The notes under the pieces are model-generated. The model did no database searches. It saw only the letters and a program-made list of their open reading frames with translations, and was not told the DNA's origin. Positions 16,125 to 23,491 of a stretch of 25,881 nt of DNA are shown in pieces; within the stretch, counting starts at the first letter, position 1; every line of letters starts with the position of its first letter. Origin of the DNA: Cyclobacteriaceae bacterium (GTDB taxonomy: Bacteria > Bacteroidota > Bacteroidia > Cytophagales > Cyclobacteriaceae); assembly GCA_947458795.1 (NCBI GenBank), contig CANHCD010000004.1:1-25881 (forward strand). The letters run 5' to 3'. A program made the translations under genes and the position numbers.

Positions 16125-16180
16125 AAAAAAAATACCCAGTACGCATCTCAATAGAACTATTGAGATTTGTACCGGGTATA
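16125..16180 (-). terminator. Intrinsic terminator after the main tube gene
   Basis: On the minus strand a long imperfect hairpin at 16179-16132 has an 11-bp outer stem (one A·C mismatch), a 2-by-2 internal loop and a 10-bp perfect inner stem (ATCTCAATAG / CTATTGAGAT) with a tiny AA loop. It is followed immediately by eight T residues (complement of 16125-16132). It starts about 20 bp after the tube stop codon. It should end or attenuate transcripts from the sheath and tube genes, allowing those high-copy subunits to be made in excess of baseplate parts. Confidence 0.85.
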
Positions 16181-16198
16181 GATAGGAATACCTAGCAA

Positions 16199-16669
16199 TT
16201 ATGCTGCTGCTATACTTAGTCCCTCGTGTGTGAACACAATGGTTTCGATAGCTGCCTCACTGCTTTGCGAGTTCATATCCGTTGGAGTGATTTGCTTAGC
16301 AAATGCGTGCGTCAAAGTCCAAGTCATTTTTGGTGCTCCTTGTTCGTCTAGCAAGCGAATTACAACAGTTAATCTTTCGTAAGTGTTCAAGCTGATTTTA
16401 GAAATCCACTCATAGAACTTGTTATCAGTTGTGAATACACCTTTCTTCAAAGTAATGTCACCATATTTCTTTAATCCTGGCATTTTGATTACAGAGTGTA
16501 TTGGACTATTTCCATGTCTGTATTCAATAACGTCAGCATCAATATCTAGTCCTGAAACTTCCTGAAAAGGTAAATCGGTCTGATCTCCGATATCAACGGA
16601 GAAGTAGAACTTTGGTAAGGGCCAAAATTGGTCTTGTACTCCACCTGTTCCTGCGGTTGGTGTTGCCAT
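16199..16669 (-). CDS. Main inner-tube protein, Afp1/Pvc1-like (156 aa)
   Basis: T4 gp19-like phage tail-tube family member forming the stacked hexameric inner tube. Motifs: PKFYFSVDIG (about residues 19-28), FQEVSGLDIDADVIEYRHGN (about 35-54), the IKMPGLKKYGDITLKKGVF strand-turn (about 61-79), a central Y-E-W-I-S-K helix and TWTLTHAFAKQITPTD toward the C-terminus. All are diagnostic of eCIS tube proteins. It ends with a small Ala-rich tail. ATG start, 28 bp after the sheath stop, so cotranscribed with it, and followed by a strong intrinsic terminator. No PAAR or cargo fusion is seen. Confidence 0.93.
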   Translation of the reverse strand: MATPTAGTGGVQDQFWPLPKFYFSVDIGDQTDLPFQEVSGLDIDADVIEYRHGNSPIHSVIKMPGLKKYGDITLKKGVFTTDNKFYEWISKISLNTYERLTVVIRLLDEQGAPKMTWTLTHAFAKQITPTDMNSQSSEAAIETIVFTHEGLSIAAA

Positions 16670-16697
16670 AATTAGTATATTTTAGTAAAGTAGTTGA

Positions 16698-18203
16698 TTA
16701 TGATTTTTGTTGTTGCTGCTCAAATGTGATGACAATGAATTCAGCTGGTCTTACGATTGCAACCTTAATAGTCATTTTCATCAATCCATCTAAAATATCA
16801 TTTGGAGTCATTGTTGTGCCTAAGCCAATCTCAACAGAGAATGCATCTTCTGGACTTTGACCTGCCAAAAGACCACCTTGCCACTGATTTCTCAAGAAGT
16901 TTGTTACTGTCGCATTTAACGTAGACCAAGTAGTCGTGTTATTTGGCTCAAATACAAAACCTTCCGCAGCTGACTTAATGCTTTGCTCCAAGAAAGTCAT
17001 TGTTCTACGTACAGAGATGTATCTAAAGTCTTGGCTGTTTCCATCCAAAGTACGCGCTCCCCAAACTAGTACACCTTTTCCTTGGAAAGAACGAATAGCA
17101 TTGATTGCCTTACCGTTCAAAGGTAGGTTTAACTCCTCTTGGGTATCACTTGTGATTTGAACACTTGCACCTACTACAGAACCTAAAGAAAGGTTAGCTG
17201 GAGCCTTAGCAACGTTGATAGAACTATCTACCATCGTGTAAACACCTGCCATAGCAGAACTTGCTGGAAGCAAATTCAAACTTTCAGCGATTGTAGTTAG
17301 AATAGAGTTCAATTTACCACTCACTACCTTTAAAGTAGCTTGCAAGGAATTAATTTCTTCTTTAGTTGAAGCTGACTCGATTTTAGCCAATTCACCTTTG
17401 ATTGCAGTTGCTCTTGCTTGGTTGATACGATCAGCAGCCAAATCCTCATCAACTTCTTGAGATAGAATTTCAATTAGATCAGCAGTGTTGCTGATGTTGG
17501 TGAAATTAACATCACTAGAAGATACGATAGTGGTTTGTACAAAAGGATAGTAAGCAGCACCCCACTGAAGGAAGTTTGATCCTACACCTTCTCTGAACTG
17601 ATTGATAACGTCATCGTCAGCATAAGTTCTTTCCTTAGCTCCATCATAAACGTCAAGAATAGCGAAACGGCTCTTTGTAGCATATCCGCAGTGGATTAAC
17701 ATCGCTTGCTGCAAAGTAAAACACTCTGCCTTAGAAAGCAAAATTGCCTCAGGGATTACCAATAGAGTAGGCTCACTGTACTTCAGTACTTGAGGTAAAC
17801 CTTTACCAGTACCTTCGTCATTGAAATCTTTTGCACTTATGCCAGAATTGTAATCACCTACAGACAAAATGTAACAATCTGCTCCTCCATTTGAATAGAA
17901 GAATTTTACAGCAGAATGTAGCAAGAAGTTTGTAGTAGCATCAACGGCCAATTTGTAGCCATTTACACTAGACGCATCTGCGCTGATTTCAAATTTTACC
18001 TTTGGAGCTCCTCCAAAGAATTGCTCAAATTCCGCAAACGAGGAAATTCGAGTTGGAACGTTTGATAAAGACTTCGTTCCACGAGCCGCCTTCTGCGTAT
18101 ATCCCAGGAAAACTGGGACAGCTGTCCCTACCGGAACAACAGAGGAGGCAAAGGCGCTATTTTCTTCAATGTAAACGCCTGGTGTTGCTAATACAGTTGC
18201 CAT
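16698..18203 (-). CDS. Contractile tail sheath protein, Afp2/Pvc2-like (501 aa)
   Basis: Sheath subunit of the injection system. The N-terminus TPGVYIEENS…VVPVGTAVPVFLGYT (about residues 7-36) is the standard sheath opening. The C-terminal domain has RYISVRRTMTFLEQSIK (about 394-410), FVFEPNNTTTW, FLRNQWQGGLLAGQSPEDAF (about 437-456) and VRPAEFIVITFEQ at the end, all typical of the phage/eCIS sheath family. Residues about 241-311 form a helical, charged insertion between the conserved YYPFVQTTI strand and the MAGVYTMVDSSINVAKAPAN block. Only one sheath gene is present, unlike Afp and PVC, which carry several; AlgoCIS-type and MAC-type systems also have one. It heads the structural operon behind a 596-bp non-coding leader. 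Confidence 0.94.
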   Translation of the reverse strand: MATVLATPGVYIEENSAFASSVVPVGTAVPVFLGYTQKAARGTKSLSNVPTRISSFAEFEQFFGGAPKVKFEISADASSVNGYKLAVDATTNFLLHSAVKFFYSNGGADCYILSVGDYNSGISAKDFNDEGTGKGLPQVLKYSEPTLLVIPEAILLSKAECFTLQQAMLIHCGYATKSRFAILDVYDGAKERTYADDDVINQFREGVGSNFLQWGAAYYPFVQTTIVSSSDVNFTNISNTADLIEILSQEVDEDLAADRINQARATAIKGELAKIESASTKEEINSLQATLKVVSGKLNSILTTIAESLNLLPASSAMAGVYTMVDSSINVAKAPANLSLGSVVGASVQITSDTQEELNLPLNGKAINAIRSFQGKGVLVWGARTLDGNSQDFRYISVRRTMTFLEQSIKSAAEGFVFEPNNTTTWSTLNATVTNFLRNQWQGGLLAGQSPEDAFSVEIGLGTTMTPNDILDGLMKMTIKVAIVRPAEFIVITFEQQQQKS

Positions 18204-18382
18204 AAATTTGTTTTAAAGTTTAAAATGATTTCTAATTTGGGGAATGCAAGTAAGCTAATTATTCTATCAGTTCAGAAAGAAAAGCAAAAGAAAATAATTT
18301 TTAAAATTTTTATTGGTTTTTTTTTTATTTATTTTTTTTCTCAAAGATGTGGAATTAAACTTTAAAGAGAAGTTATATAAAC

Positions 18383-18411
18383 GATTCCATTAAGTTGAGC
18401 ATAAAGGAATC
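18383..18411. promoter_or_regulatory. Candidate operator: dyad GATTCC-N17-GGAATC upstream of the sheath gene
   Basis: Perfect 6-bp arms (18383-18388 and 18406-18411), with two further matching bases after one mismatch, centred about 195 bp before the sheath start. The size and spacing would suit a dimeric regulator or a hairpin in a long leader RNA. Another isolated GATTCC occurs at about 18460. Short arms make chance a real alternative. Confidence 0.3.
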
Positions 18412-18701
18412 ACATTAATAATTAATAACAACTACCTGGCATGTTAATTTTTGATTAAATGATTCCTCACTTTTTCACCAGTCACCAAAGAAATAAGGCT
18501 TGAAGTTCAAAATAAGGCGTTTTAGATCTTGGGCCACGGTAGGTGAAGGATTATTCCTAATGGTTAAACTCCTATTGAGCCACTGGAATACTTGCGGATA
18601 ATCAGCTTAAAAAATATCAACCTTAAACTGCAATTGAGGTTTAGGTTTGCAGCTAAGTTGCTTTCTAATTAGGCAATTGAAACCCCTGGATAGTGTCAAA
18701 G

Positions 18702-18730
18702 ATTCTGTAAATACAATTTAACTACAGAAT
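18702..18730. terminator. Candidate hairpin ATTCTGTA-N13-TACAGAAT downstream of kdsB
   Basis: Perfect 8-bp inverted repeat (18702-18709 with 18723-18730) about 70 bp past the kdsB stop on the minus strand. It lacks a good T-run after the stem (only CTTTG), so termination is possible but not strong; an operator is the alternative. Confidence 0.35.
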
Positions 18731-18799
18731 AAAACGAATTACTATATTGTAATTTTTTATAGAAAAAAAACAATTCTGATTTGATTAAGTATTTATAAA

Positions 18800-19531
18800 T
18801 TAAAAATTACTTGAATTTTTAGCTATAAATAATCTAGCAGTATCCAAATCTGCTTGGGTGTCTATGGCAATAGATAGATGAGTCGTCTCTACCATCTGAA
18901 TAGGTATTCCTCTTTCGACCAAGCGAAGTTGTTCCAAAAGTTCGATCTGCTCTAGGTGACCCTTGGGCCATTGGGTAAAAGTTTGCAAAATCTCCCGACG
19001 ATAGGCATACACACCGATATGCCTCCAATAAGTAAGTTCAATCCCTTCCCTATTGTATGGAATAGCTGATCTTGAAAAATAGATTGCTCGGAAATTTTTA
19101 TCCACTACCACCTTAACGAAATTGGGGTTTTGAACTTGACCAGCATCCAAAACACACATGAGGCTCGCTACCTTAACTTCTGAGTTGCTAAAAACAGCCA
19201 CCAAATCCCGAAGGGTCTTCGCATCTTGAAATGGCTCATCTCCTTGCACATTTACAATCAAGTCCGCATCCACTTGATCCAATGCTTCTGCGATTCGATC
19301 GGATCCGCTTTCATGCTCTTTTTTACTCAAGATTACTTTTCCTCCAATCGCCAAAATTTGATCTTGAATTTGGGTATGGTCTGTAACTACCCACACTTCA
19401 TCAAATACTCCCGTGGCTACCGTGCTTTGATAGGTACGCTGGATTACAGAAAGCCCACCTAAATCCTGAACCAGTTTGGCAGGCAGACGAGTGGAAGCAT
19501 AGCGGGCAGGAATAAGTGCAGCGATTTTCAC
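18800..19531 (-). CDS. kdsB: 3-deoxy-manno-octulosonate cytidylyltransferase (CMP-Kdo synthetase)
   Basis: Cytosolic enzyme that joins CTP and Kdo to give CMP-Kdo, the activated donor for the LPS inner core. Motifs: the nucleotide-binding opening ALIPARYASTRLPAK (residues 5-19), ESGSDRIAEAL (74-84), the metal-binding QGDEPF (96-101), YFSRSAIPYNR in the middle, HIGVYAYRR and GHLEQIELLEQLR in the Kdo-binding part, then IDTQADLDTARLF at the C-terminus. Full family length (about 245-250). The start is GTG at 19531-19529; the conserved ALIPAR strand begins only four residues later, so no other start fits. It is separated from the upstream LRR gene by 84 bp and from the sheath gene by 596 bp. Presence fits a Gram-negative cell. 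Confidence 0.96.
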   Translation of the reverse strand: MKIAALIPARYASTRLPAKLVQDLGGLSVIQRTYQSTVATGVFDEVWVVTDHTQIQDQILAIGGKVILSKKEHESGSDRIAEALDQVDADLIVNVQGDEPFQDAKTLRDLVAVFSNSEVKVASLMCVLDAGQVQNPNFVKVVVDKNFRAIYFSRSAIPYNREGIELTYWRHIGVYAYRREILQTFTQWPKGHLEQIELLEQLRLVERGIPIQMVETTHLSIAIDTQADLDTARLFIAKNSSNF

Positions 19532-19596
19532 AGGTTTTAAAAATAGTGATTTAATAAAATAAGATTAAATAAATCCAATCATCCCCCTACCCTAGT

Positions 19597-19625
19597 CTAC
19601 TATTAAATAATGTGATTAATAGTAG
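19597..19625. repeat. 10-bp perfect inverted repeat overlapping the LRR gene stop codon
   Basis: CTACTATTAA at 19597-19606 and TTAATAGTAG at 19616-19625 pair perfectly around a 9-nt loop. The right arm contains the last codons and the TAA stop of the LRR gene. A stable stem at the end of the transcript could protect the 3' end or act as a weak terminator, but no T-run follows. Confidence 0.5.
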
Positions 19626-22069
19626 CGCACCTCACATTTCGGAAAGGACTCTTTAAAGGAATCAATATTTCGAGGGGTCAAACGCGTATTGAAACAGGTC
19701 AGTTTTTTGAGTCCCACTAGATCTTCCAGTGCTTTCAAGGATCTTAAATCTGTACTAGCCACATCCAAGTCCTCCAATTTCTTTAAGGTCTCAATTCCCT
19801 TTAGCGATTTGATATTCGTTCCCGACAGGTTCAACTTCTTTAAGTTGGTCAGCTTAGTTAATGCAATAAGCTCTTCAATACCTGTGTTGGATAAGTCAAG
19901 CTCTTCCAAATCAACTAAGCCTGCAATGGGTAAATAATCTATCGCTGGTAGTTGGGAAAGCTTTAAGGAAGTGAGCTTTGTCAACTGCCGTAAAGGACTC
20001 AAGACCATGATAGGTGCGTCAAAAACAGTCAACTTTCTCAAATTTGAAAAAATTGTCAGAGGCTCTAAACTCGTAAATGAAACTCTTTCTAAGGCTAAAG
20101 AAGACGCAGAAGTGAGGTGATGAAGTTCCTCTGTGGTTGGAGAAGCTGAAAGTTTATACTTTTCACTCAACACTTGCTTCCAATCTTCATCGAGCCCTTC
20201 CCACCAGCTTGCTAGGCTGTCGGATCGATAAATAATCAAAACATCTGGTCTACTTAAAAGAAATTCTGGGAATTCGATTTCCTTCACTTCGGAAGAATTT
20301 ACATTCAGATAGCGAAGTTCGGGAAGGCTGGAGAGTGCTGCTATTGATAAGATGGGGCTACCCTCAAGGTCAATTCGTTCGAGCAACACATTTTCTTTTA
20401 AACCAGAACCATCCTGAACACTGGTGTTTTTTGCAGTAAACTGGCGTAGCGTCTTTACCTCCTGTATCGGGAGCAAATTGTCTATCTTTTGATTGTTAGA
20501 AACACTTATGGACGTAAGCCCAACAAACCTAACAAGGGGTATCAAGGTTTCAATTCCTGAATCATCCAAGTTAAGTTCGGACAAATTTAAAGTCTGCGTT
20601 AAGACTTCAATTTTGGGCTTTTCAATTTGAAGTTCTGGATTGATTTTGATAAGCACACTTTTCCAAGCCAAGGACAAACTCTCCCACCAAGATTGTAAGT
20701 CTTTTACATGGTGTATTAAAAGGATATCTGGATGGTTTCGAACAAATAGGGTTGCATCTTCTTGACTCACCTTTGTTTCATCAGCGGCTATTTTTTCTAA
20801 GCTTTTTAGAGAAGCAACAGGAGATAAGTCAGAGATATTGCATGCAGTGATATCCAAATGCACAAGTTTGGTCATACTTGACAATGGAGAAAGATCTTCA
20901 AAATTGGTTTCTGAAAGATCCAAAGTGATCAAGGAACCAAGTTTTGAAAGCAGTGAATAATTTAAAATGTAGTTCTTGCTCAATGACAACGTTTCCAAAA
21001 CCGCTAAATCCTTGATATTCTCTATCGAATTGAAGCCACTTTCTTTTAAATCAAGGTACTTCAAATTCTTAAACTGATTCAGAACAGCAAAACTTTGAAT
21101 AGCTGTATTGGATGCTTTAAATACCTGTAGGTTAGTTAGATTGACTAGCTCACTTATATCTTCAATTTGGGTATTGGAAATATCTAAATCCCTAAGCTTG
21201 TCTGAATACTTAATGAATTTTATCGCTGCTGTCGGAGTACTGGATAGATTTAAGGTTTCTAAAAAAGTAATGTTTGAGATCGGGGAAAGATCTTCAATAG
21301 CGGTATGGCTAATATCCAAAAACTTGAGATCCCTTAATTCAGAAAGAGGTTTAAGGTGCTTAATCTGCGATTTACCAGATAAATTAAGGGAATCAACCGC
21401 TACAAATTTGTAGAGCTTGCCAAGATCTACTGAATCACTTTTGGAAAGCTGAAAACGAGACTTAAAGTACAGTTTCCATTCTGGATCAAGTGAAGTCCAC
21501 CACGCTTTCAACTCGTCATCACGACTGATTTTGGTAGTGTAAATACTTGCAATCTTCAGCTCTTGTGATTTTTCATCCAGGTTTACTTCAATAAACCTAG
21601 GTTTGATATTTGAGATTTTCTCTCCTTTCAAACCTGTAGCAGTAAGGGTACGGTCCAAAGAGGCTAAAAAAAATACTTGGCCATTTTCCTTCTGGCCAGG
21701 CTTAATTTCACGAATCTTGAATTTGAACTCAATGTTTTTGTAAAAAAATTCAAGGTCTCTAAAGTAAGCCGTAACATCTTTATTGGTGACTACTTTTCGA
21801 TCGAAGACTAAATCATCTTCTACTTGAACCTTCCCGTTTTGGAAAATCTTCAGGTAGCTCTCACGGATGATCACATCCTTATCACGAGCGGAAGTTTGAG
21901 AATTACCAACTGTATTGAGTAGGAATTCTAAGAAACGAATCTGATCCTCCACTTTAGTGGATAGTTCAGTTAATTGTTCTGTAGAATATCCTTTTATGGT
22001 CTGTCCTTGAGCAACAAATGACAAACAAAAAAGATAAAACAGAAAAGTATACCTACTAATCCTGATCAT
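19616..22069 (-). CDS. Secreted leucine-rich-repeat protein with three LRR blocks split by WW modules (817 aa)
   Basis: An N-terminal signal peptide (hydrophobic FLFYLFCLSF, likely cleavage near AQG at residues 20-22) sends it out of the cytoplasm. Residues about 30-185 are a non-LRR domain resembling parts of the two upstream operon products. Three blocks of 22-residue bacterial LRRs (form L-x2-L-x2-L-x-L-s-x-T-x-I-x-D-L-s-P-L) follow, at about 225-440, 490-605 and 650-800. Each block is preceded by a 'L-x-(A/S)-WW-x-(S/G)-L-x3-WK' module (WW at 190, 461 and 622). The first two blocks end in a (H/R)PD-(I/V)-L-(L/I)-I stretch just before the next WW; the third ends near the C-terminus in CEVRYY. 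Last gene of a four-gene operon; its ATG overlaps the preceding stop by 14 bp. Function is probably binding of protein or cell-surface ligands; partner unknown. Confidence 0.8.
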   Translation of the reverse strand: MIRISRYTFLFYLFCLSFVAQGQTIKGYSTEQLTELSTKVEDQIRFLEFLLNTVGNSQTSARDKDVIIRESYLKIFQNGKVQVEDDLVFDRKVVTNKDVTAYFRDLEFFYKNIEFKFKIREIKPGQKENGQVFFLASLDRTLTATGLKGEKISNIKPRFIEVNLDEKSQELKIASIYTTKISRDDELKAWWTSLDPEWKLYFKSRFQLSKSDSVDLGKLYKFVAVDSLNLSGKSQIKHLKPLSELRDLKFLDISHTAIEDLSPISNITFLETLNLSSTPTAAIKFIKYSDKLRDLDISNTQIEDISELVNLTNLQVFKASNTAIQSFAVLNQFKNLKYLDLKESGFNSIENIKDLAVLETLSLSKNYILNYSLLSKLGSLITLDLSETNFEDLSPLSSMTKLVHLDITACNISDLSPVASLKSLEKIAADETKVSQEDATLFVRNHPDILLIHHVKDLQSWWESLSLAWKSVLIKINPELQIEKPKIEVLTQTLNLSELNLDDSGIETLIPLVRFVGLTSISVSNNQKIDNLLPIQEVKTLRQFTAKNTSVQDGSGLKENVLLERIDLEGSPILSIAALSSLPELRYLNVNSSEVKEIEFPEFLLSRPDVLIIYRSDSLASWWEGLDEDWKQVLSEKYKLSASPTTEELHHLTSASSLALERVSFTSLEPLTIFSNLRKLTVFDAPIMVLSPLRQLTKLTSLKLSQLPAIDYLPIAGLVDLEELDLSNTGIEELIALTKLTNLKKLNLSGTNIKSLKGIETLKKLEDLDVASTDLRSLKALEDLVGLKKLTCFNTRLTPRNIDSFKESFPKCEVRYY

Positions 22070-22895
22070 AGATGTACTTCAATAAAGTCTCCTTATCTCC
22101 TGGACCTAATCGCATCAAATTAGAAACTAACCATCCCGTATTGAAACCTGGTCGATTGAATTGATTTACTTCAAAATACCATCCTCCGATCTGGAAAAAA
22201 TGAAACTTCACTCCATTAACCGTTTCAAATCGCAGATTATCCTGCTTCATCTCAAAAAGGAAAATTGCTAAATAATCTGGTGTGTAGGAAGTTGGGGTAA
22301 ATGATTCTGGATTTTCTGAGTCTTGAAAAGCCCTCCTCATATTCATGAATCCGAGCTCATGACTGAGAGGATGAAGAAAATCTTTCGCTGAGCCAACGGG
22401 CTTATTAAATAAGTTTTTGAAGGGTTCAAAGATCACCTGATCAATGACCCATTCGTAACCCAAGCCCTCAGGCTGGATCTTCATAATAAAGGTCAGCTTC
22501 TCTTTTTTACCCTTATACCAAAATACTGCATCCACTTCAGCAATCCAGCCTGGCTTGTGGAAAACCAAATATTGAGGATAGTTAGGAGAAAGAATATTGG
22601 TGATAAATTCAGATTTCAACTCGGGACTGATGCCAGAAGATTGGTTGTCAAAAAGTATGGAGACAAATCCCTTTCTTAACTTTTCATTTTGGTAAAGTGA
22701 ATCGCCAGGATAAAAACGCTTCGTTCCATCTATGGATTCCTCTCCGTTGAACCTTCTAAAAAATTGGTTCATTTGTTTGGTAGAGGCGGCAAATCTACCA
22801 TCATCTTTTATTGTCCCGGGGCTGCCTAAGCCTTGCCCCGAGACAATAGAGATGTAGGAAATAAAAATAGCAAAAATCAGTACGCTTTTTCTCAT
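22056..22895 (-). CDS. Secreted protein of unknown function (279 aa)
   Basis: A signal peptide is evident: MRKSVLIFAIFISYISIVSG, with cleavage probably just after, leaving a Gln-Gly start. The mature protein opens with a KQMNQFFRRFNGEES segment (about residues 41-55), then a central domain with PQYLVFHKPGWIAEVDAVFW (about 111-130) and a C-terminal part with FHFFQIGGWYFEVNQFNRPG. Aromatic-rich strands suggest an alpha+beta fold. I recognise no named family. Its ATG overlaps the previous stop (ATGA, 4 bp) and its stop overlaps the LRR start, so it is translationally coupled in the operon. Likely periplasmic or surface-exposed. Confidence 0.72.
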   Translation of the reverse strand: MRKSVLIFAIFISYISIVSGQGLGSPGTIKDDGRFAASTKQMNQFFRRFNGEESIDGTKRFYPGDSLYQNEKLRKGFVSILFDNQSSGISPELKSEFITNILSPNYPQYLVFHKPGWIAEVDAVFWYKGKKEKLTFIMKIQPEGLGYEWVIDQVIFEPFKNLFNKPVGSAKDFLHPLSHELGFMNMRRAFQDSENPESFTPTSYTPDYLAIFLFEMKQDNLRFETVNGVKFHFFQIGGWYFEVNQFNRPGFNTGWLVSNLMRLGPGDKETLLKYIYDQD

Positions 22896-23467
22896 GCGGA
22901 AGTTTCAGTCACTCGAATATCGCCAAGCATTACGTCCCAAAATTCAATGGTACGGCCAGCAATTTGAGTTTGCTTCTTCTCTACATAAATGGTGATATCC
23001 TTTTTGGTCGTGTCCTTGTAGTTCATACCAGTTTCAATAGAGGTTCCCTCAAAGCGCTGGTAAACAGTGATCACACCTACATATCGACCATCAGGCTGTC
23101 TTTCCAAATCAGAAACATACTGGATATCGTACCAAGTGATATTTACCTTGTCGTAATTCAAGGCCATCAATCGCTCAAAGTATCTTCTCACTTTGTAGTA
23201 GGCAATCTCTTGCGTGTTTATGGAAGAAACTCCCATTTCTGCACCAGTTGCAAAAAGCTCTTCAGCTCTATCCATTACGCGGTTTGCCTCAGAAAACTGA
23301 GTTTCTTTATTTCCAATGATGGAAATGTACTTGGAAAGGTCTTTTACCTTTTCCAATGCAAGAGAGTCGATCGCTTGCTTTCTTCTTGGGCTAATATTGT
23401 CCTGAGCCATTGCTACCGTCATTGTAGCGAGAAATAGCCCTAGGATCAGAATTCCTGTATTTTTCAT
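22892..23467 (-). CDS. Secreted protein of unknown function (191 aa)
   Basis: The signal peptide MKNTGILILGLFLATMTVAM with an A-Q cleavage site near residue 21-22 predicts export. Residues about 55-185 contain AEELFATGAEMGVSSI, then a VRRYFERLMAL segment and alternating strands ending in FWDVMLGDIRVTE. The order (a G-rich turn, then V-x2-YF-x2-L, then paired strands) closely resembles residues about 70-180 of the LRR protein in the same operon, suggesting a shared domain, possibly of an NTF2-like or related alpha+beta type; that fold guess is inference. It starts 24 bp after the putative lipoprotein gene and overlaps the next gene by 4 bp. Confidence 0.72.
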   Translation of the reverse strand: MKNTGILILGLFLATMTVAMAQDNISPRRKQAIDSLALEKVKDLSKYISIIGNKETQFSEANRVMDRAEELFATGAEMGVSSINTQEIAYYKVRRYFERLMALNYDKVNITWYDIQYVSDLERQPDGRYVGVITVYQRFEGTSIETGMNYKDTTKKDITIYVEKKQTQIAGRTIEFWDVMLGDIRVTETSA

Positions 23468-23491
23468 ATGAACTGTAGTTTCGGGGATAAA

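Larger units (their letters stand above)
18204..18799. other. Gene-free 596-bp AT-rich spacer upstream of the sheath gene
   Basis: No credible coding frame on either strand. Contents seen: a dense A/T tract at about 18290-18342 (A-rich on the sheath-coding strand, 100-140 bp before its ATG), an inverted repeat at 18383-18411, a second at 18702-18730, and a short AT hairpin followed by T residues at 18737-18758 reading on the plus strand. The stretch at about 18480-18680 is less AT-rich but I recognise nothing in it. It must hold the sheath-operon promoter unless that operon is read through from kdsB. I found no clean Bacteroidota TTTG…TAnnTTTG promoter. Confidence 0.6.

Noticed and set aside
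2712..18203. Intact contractile-tailed prophage
   Set aside because: No capsid, portal, terminase, integrase or lysis genes in the window. DUF5908, Pvc16-type and the long Afp11/Afp12-type wedge proteins are eCIS markers.
2712..18203. Type VI secretion system
   Set aside because: No TssJ/L/M membrane complex, no ClpV and no split TssB/TssC sheath; the sheath here is a single phage-type protein.
18737..18758. Plus-strand terminator (AATTAC / GTAATT followed by T residues)
   Set aside because: There is no plus-strand gene to terminate; the six-base AT stem is weak and likely chance in AT-rich DNA.
19616..22069. LRR protein as an eCIS effector
   Set aside because: It has a Sec signal peptide and is in an operon of exported proteins, whereas eCIS cargo is loaded in the cytoplasm. 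kdsB and 596 bp of spacer also lie between it and the eCIS genes.
22964..23437. Plus-strand open frame of 157 codons
   Set aside because: It lies wholly antisense to the secreted 191-residue gene, which has a clear signal peptide and operon spacing. The plus-strand product shows no recognisable motif.
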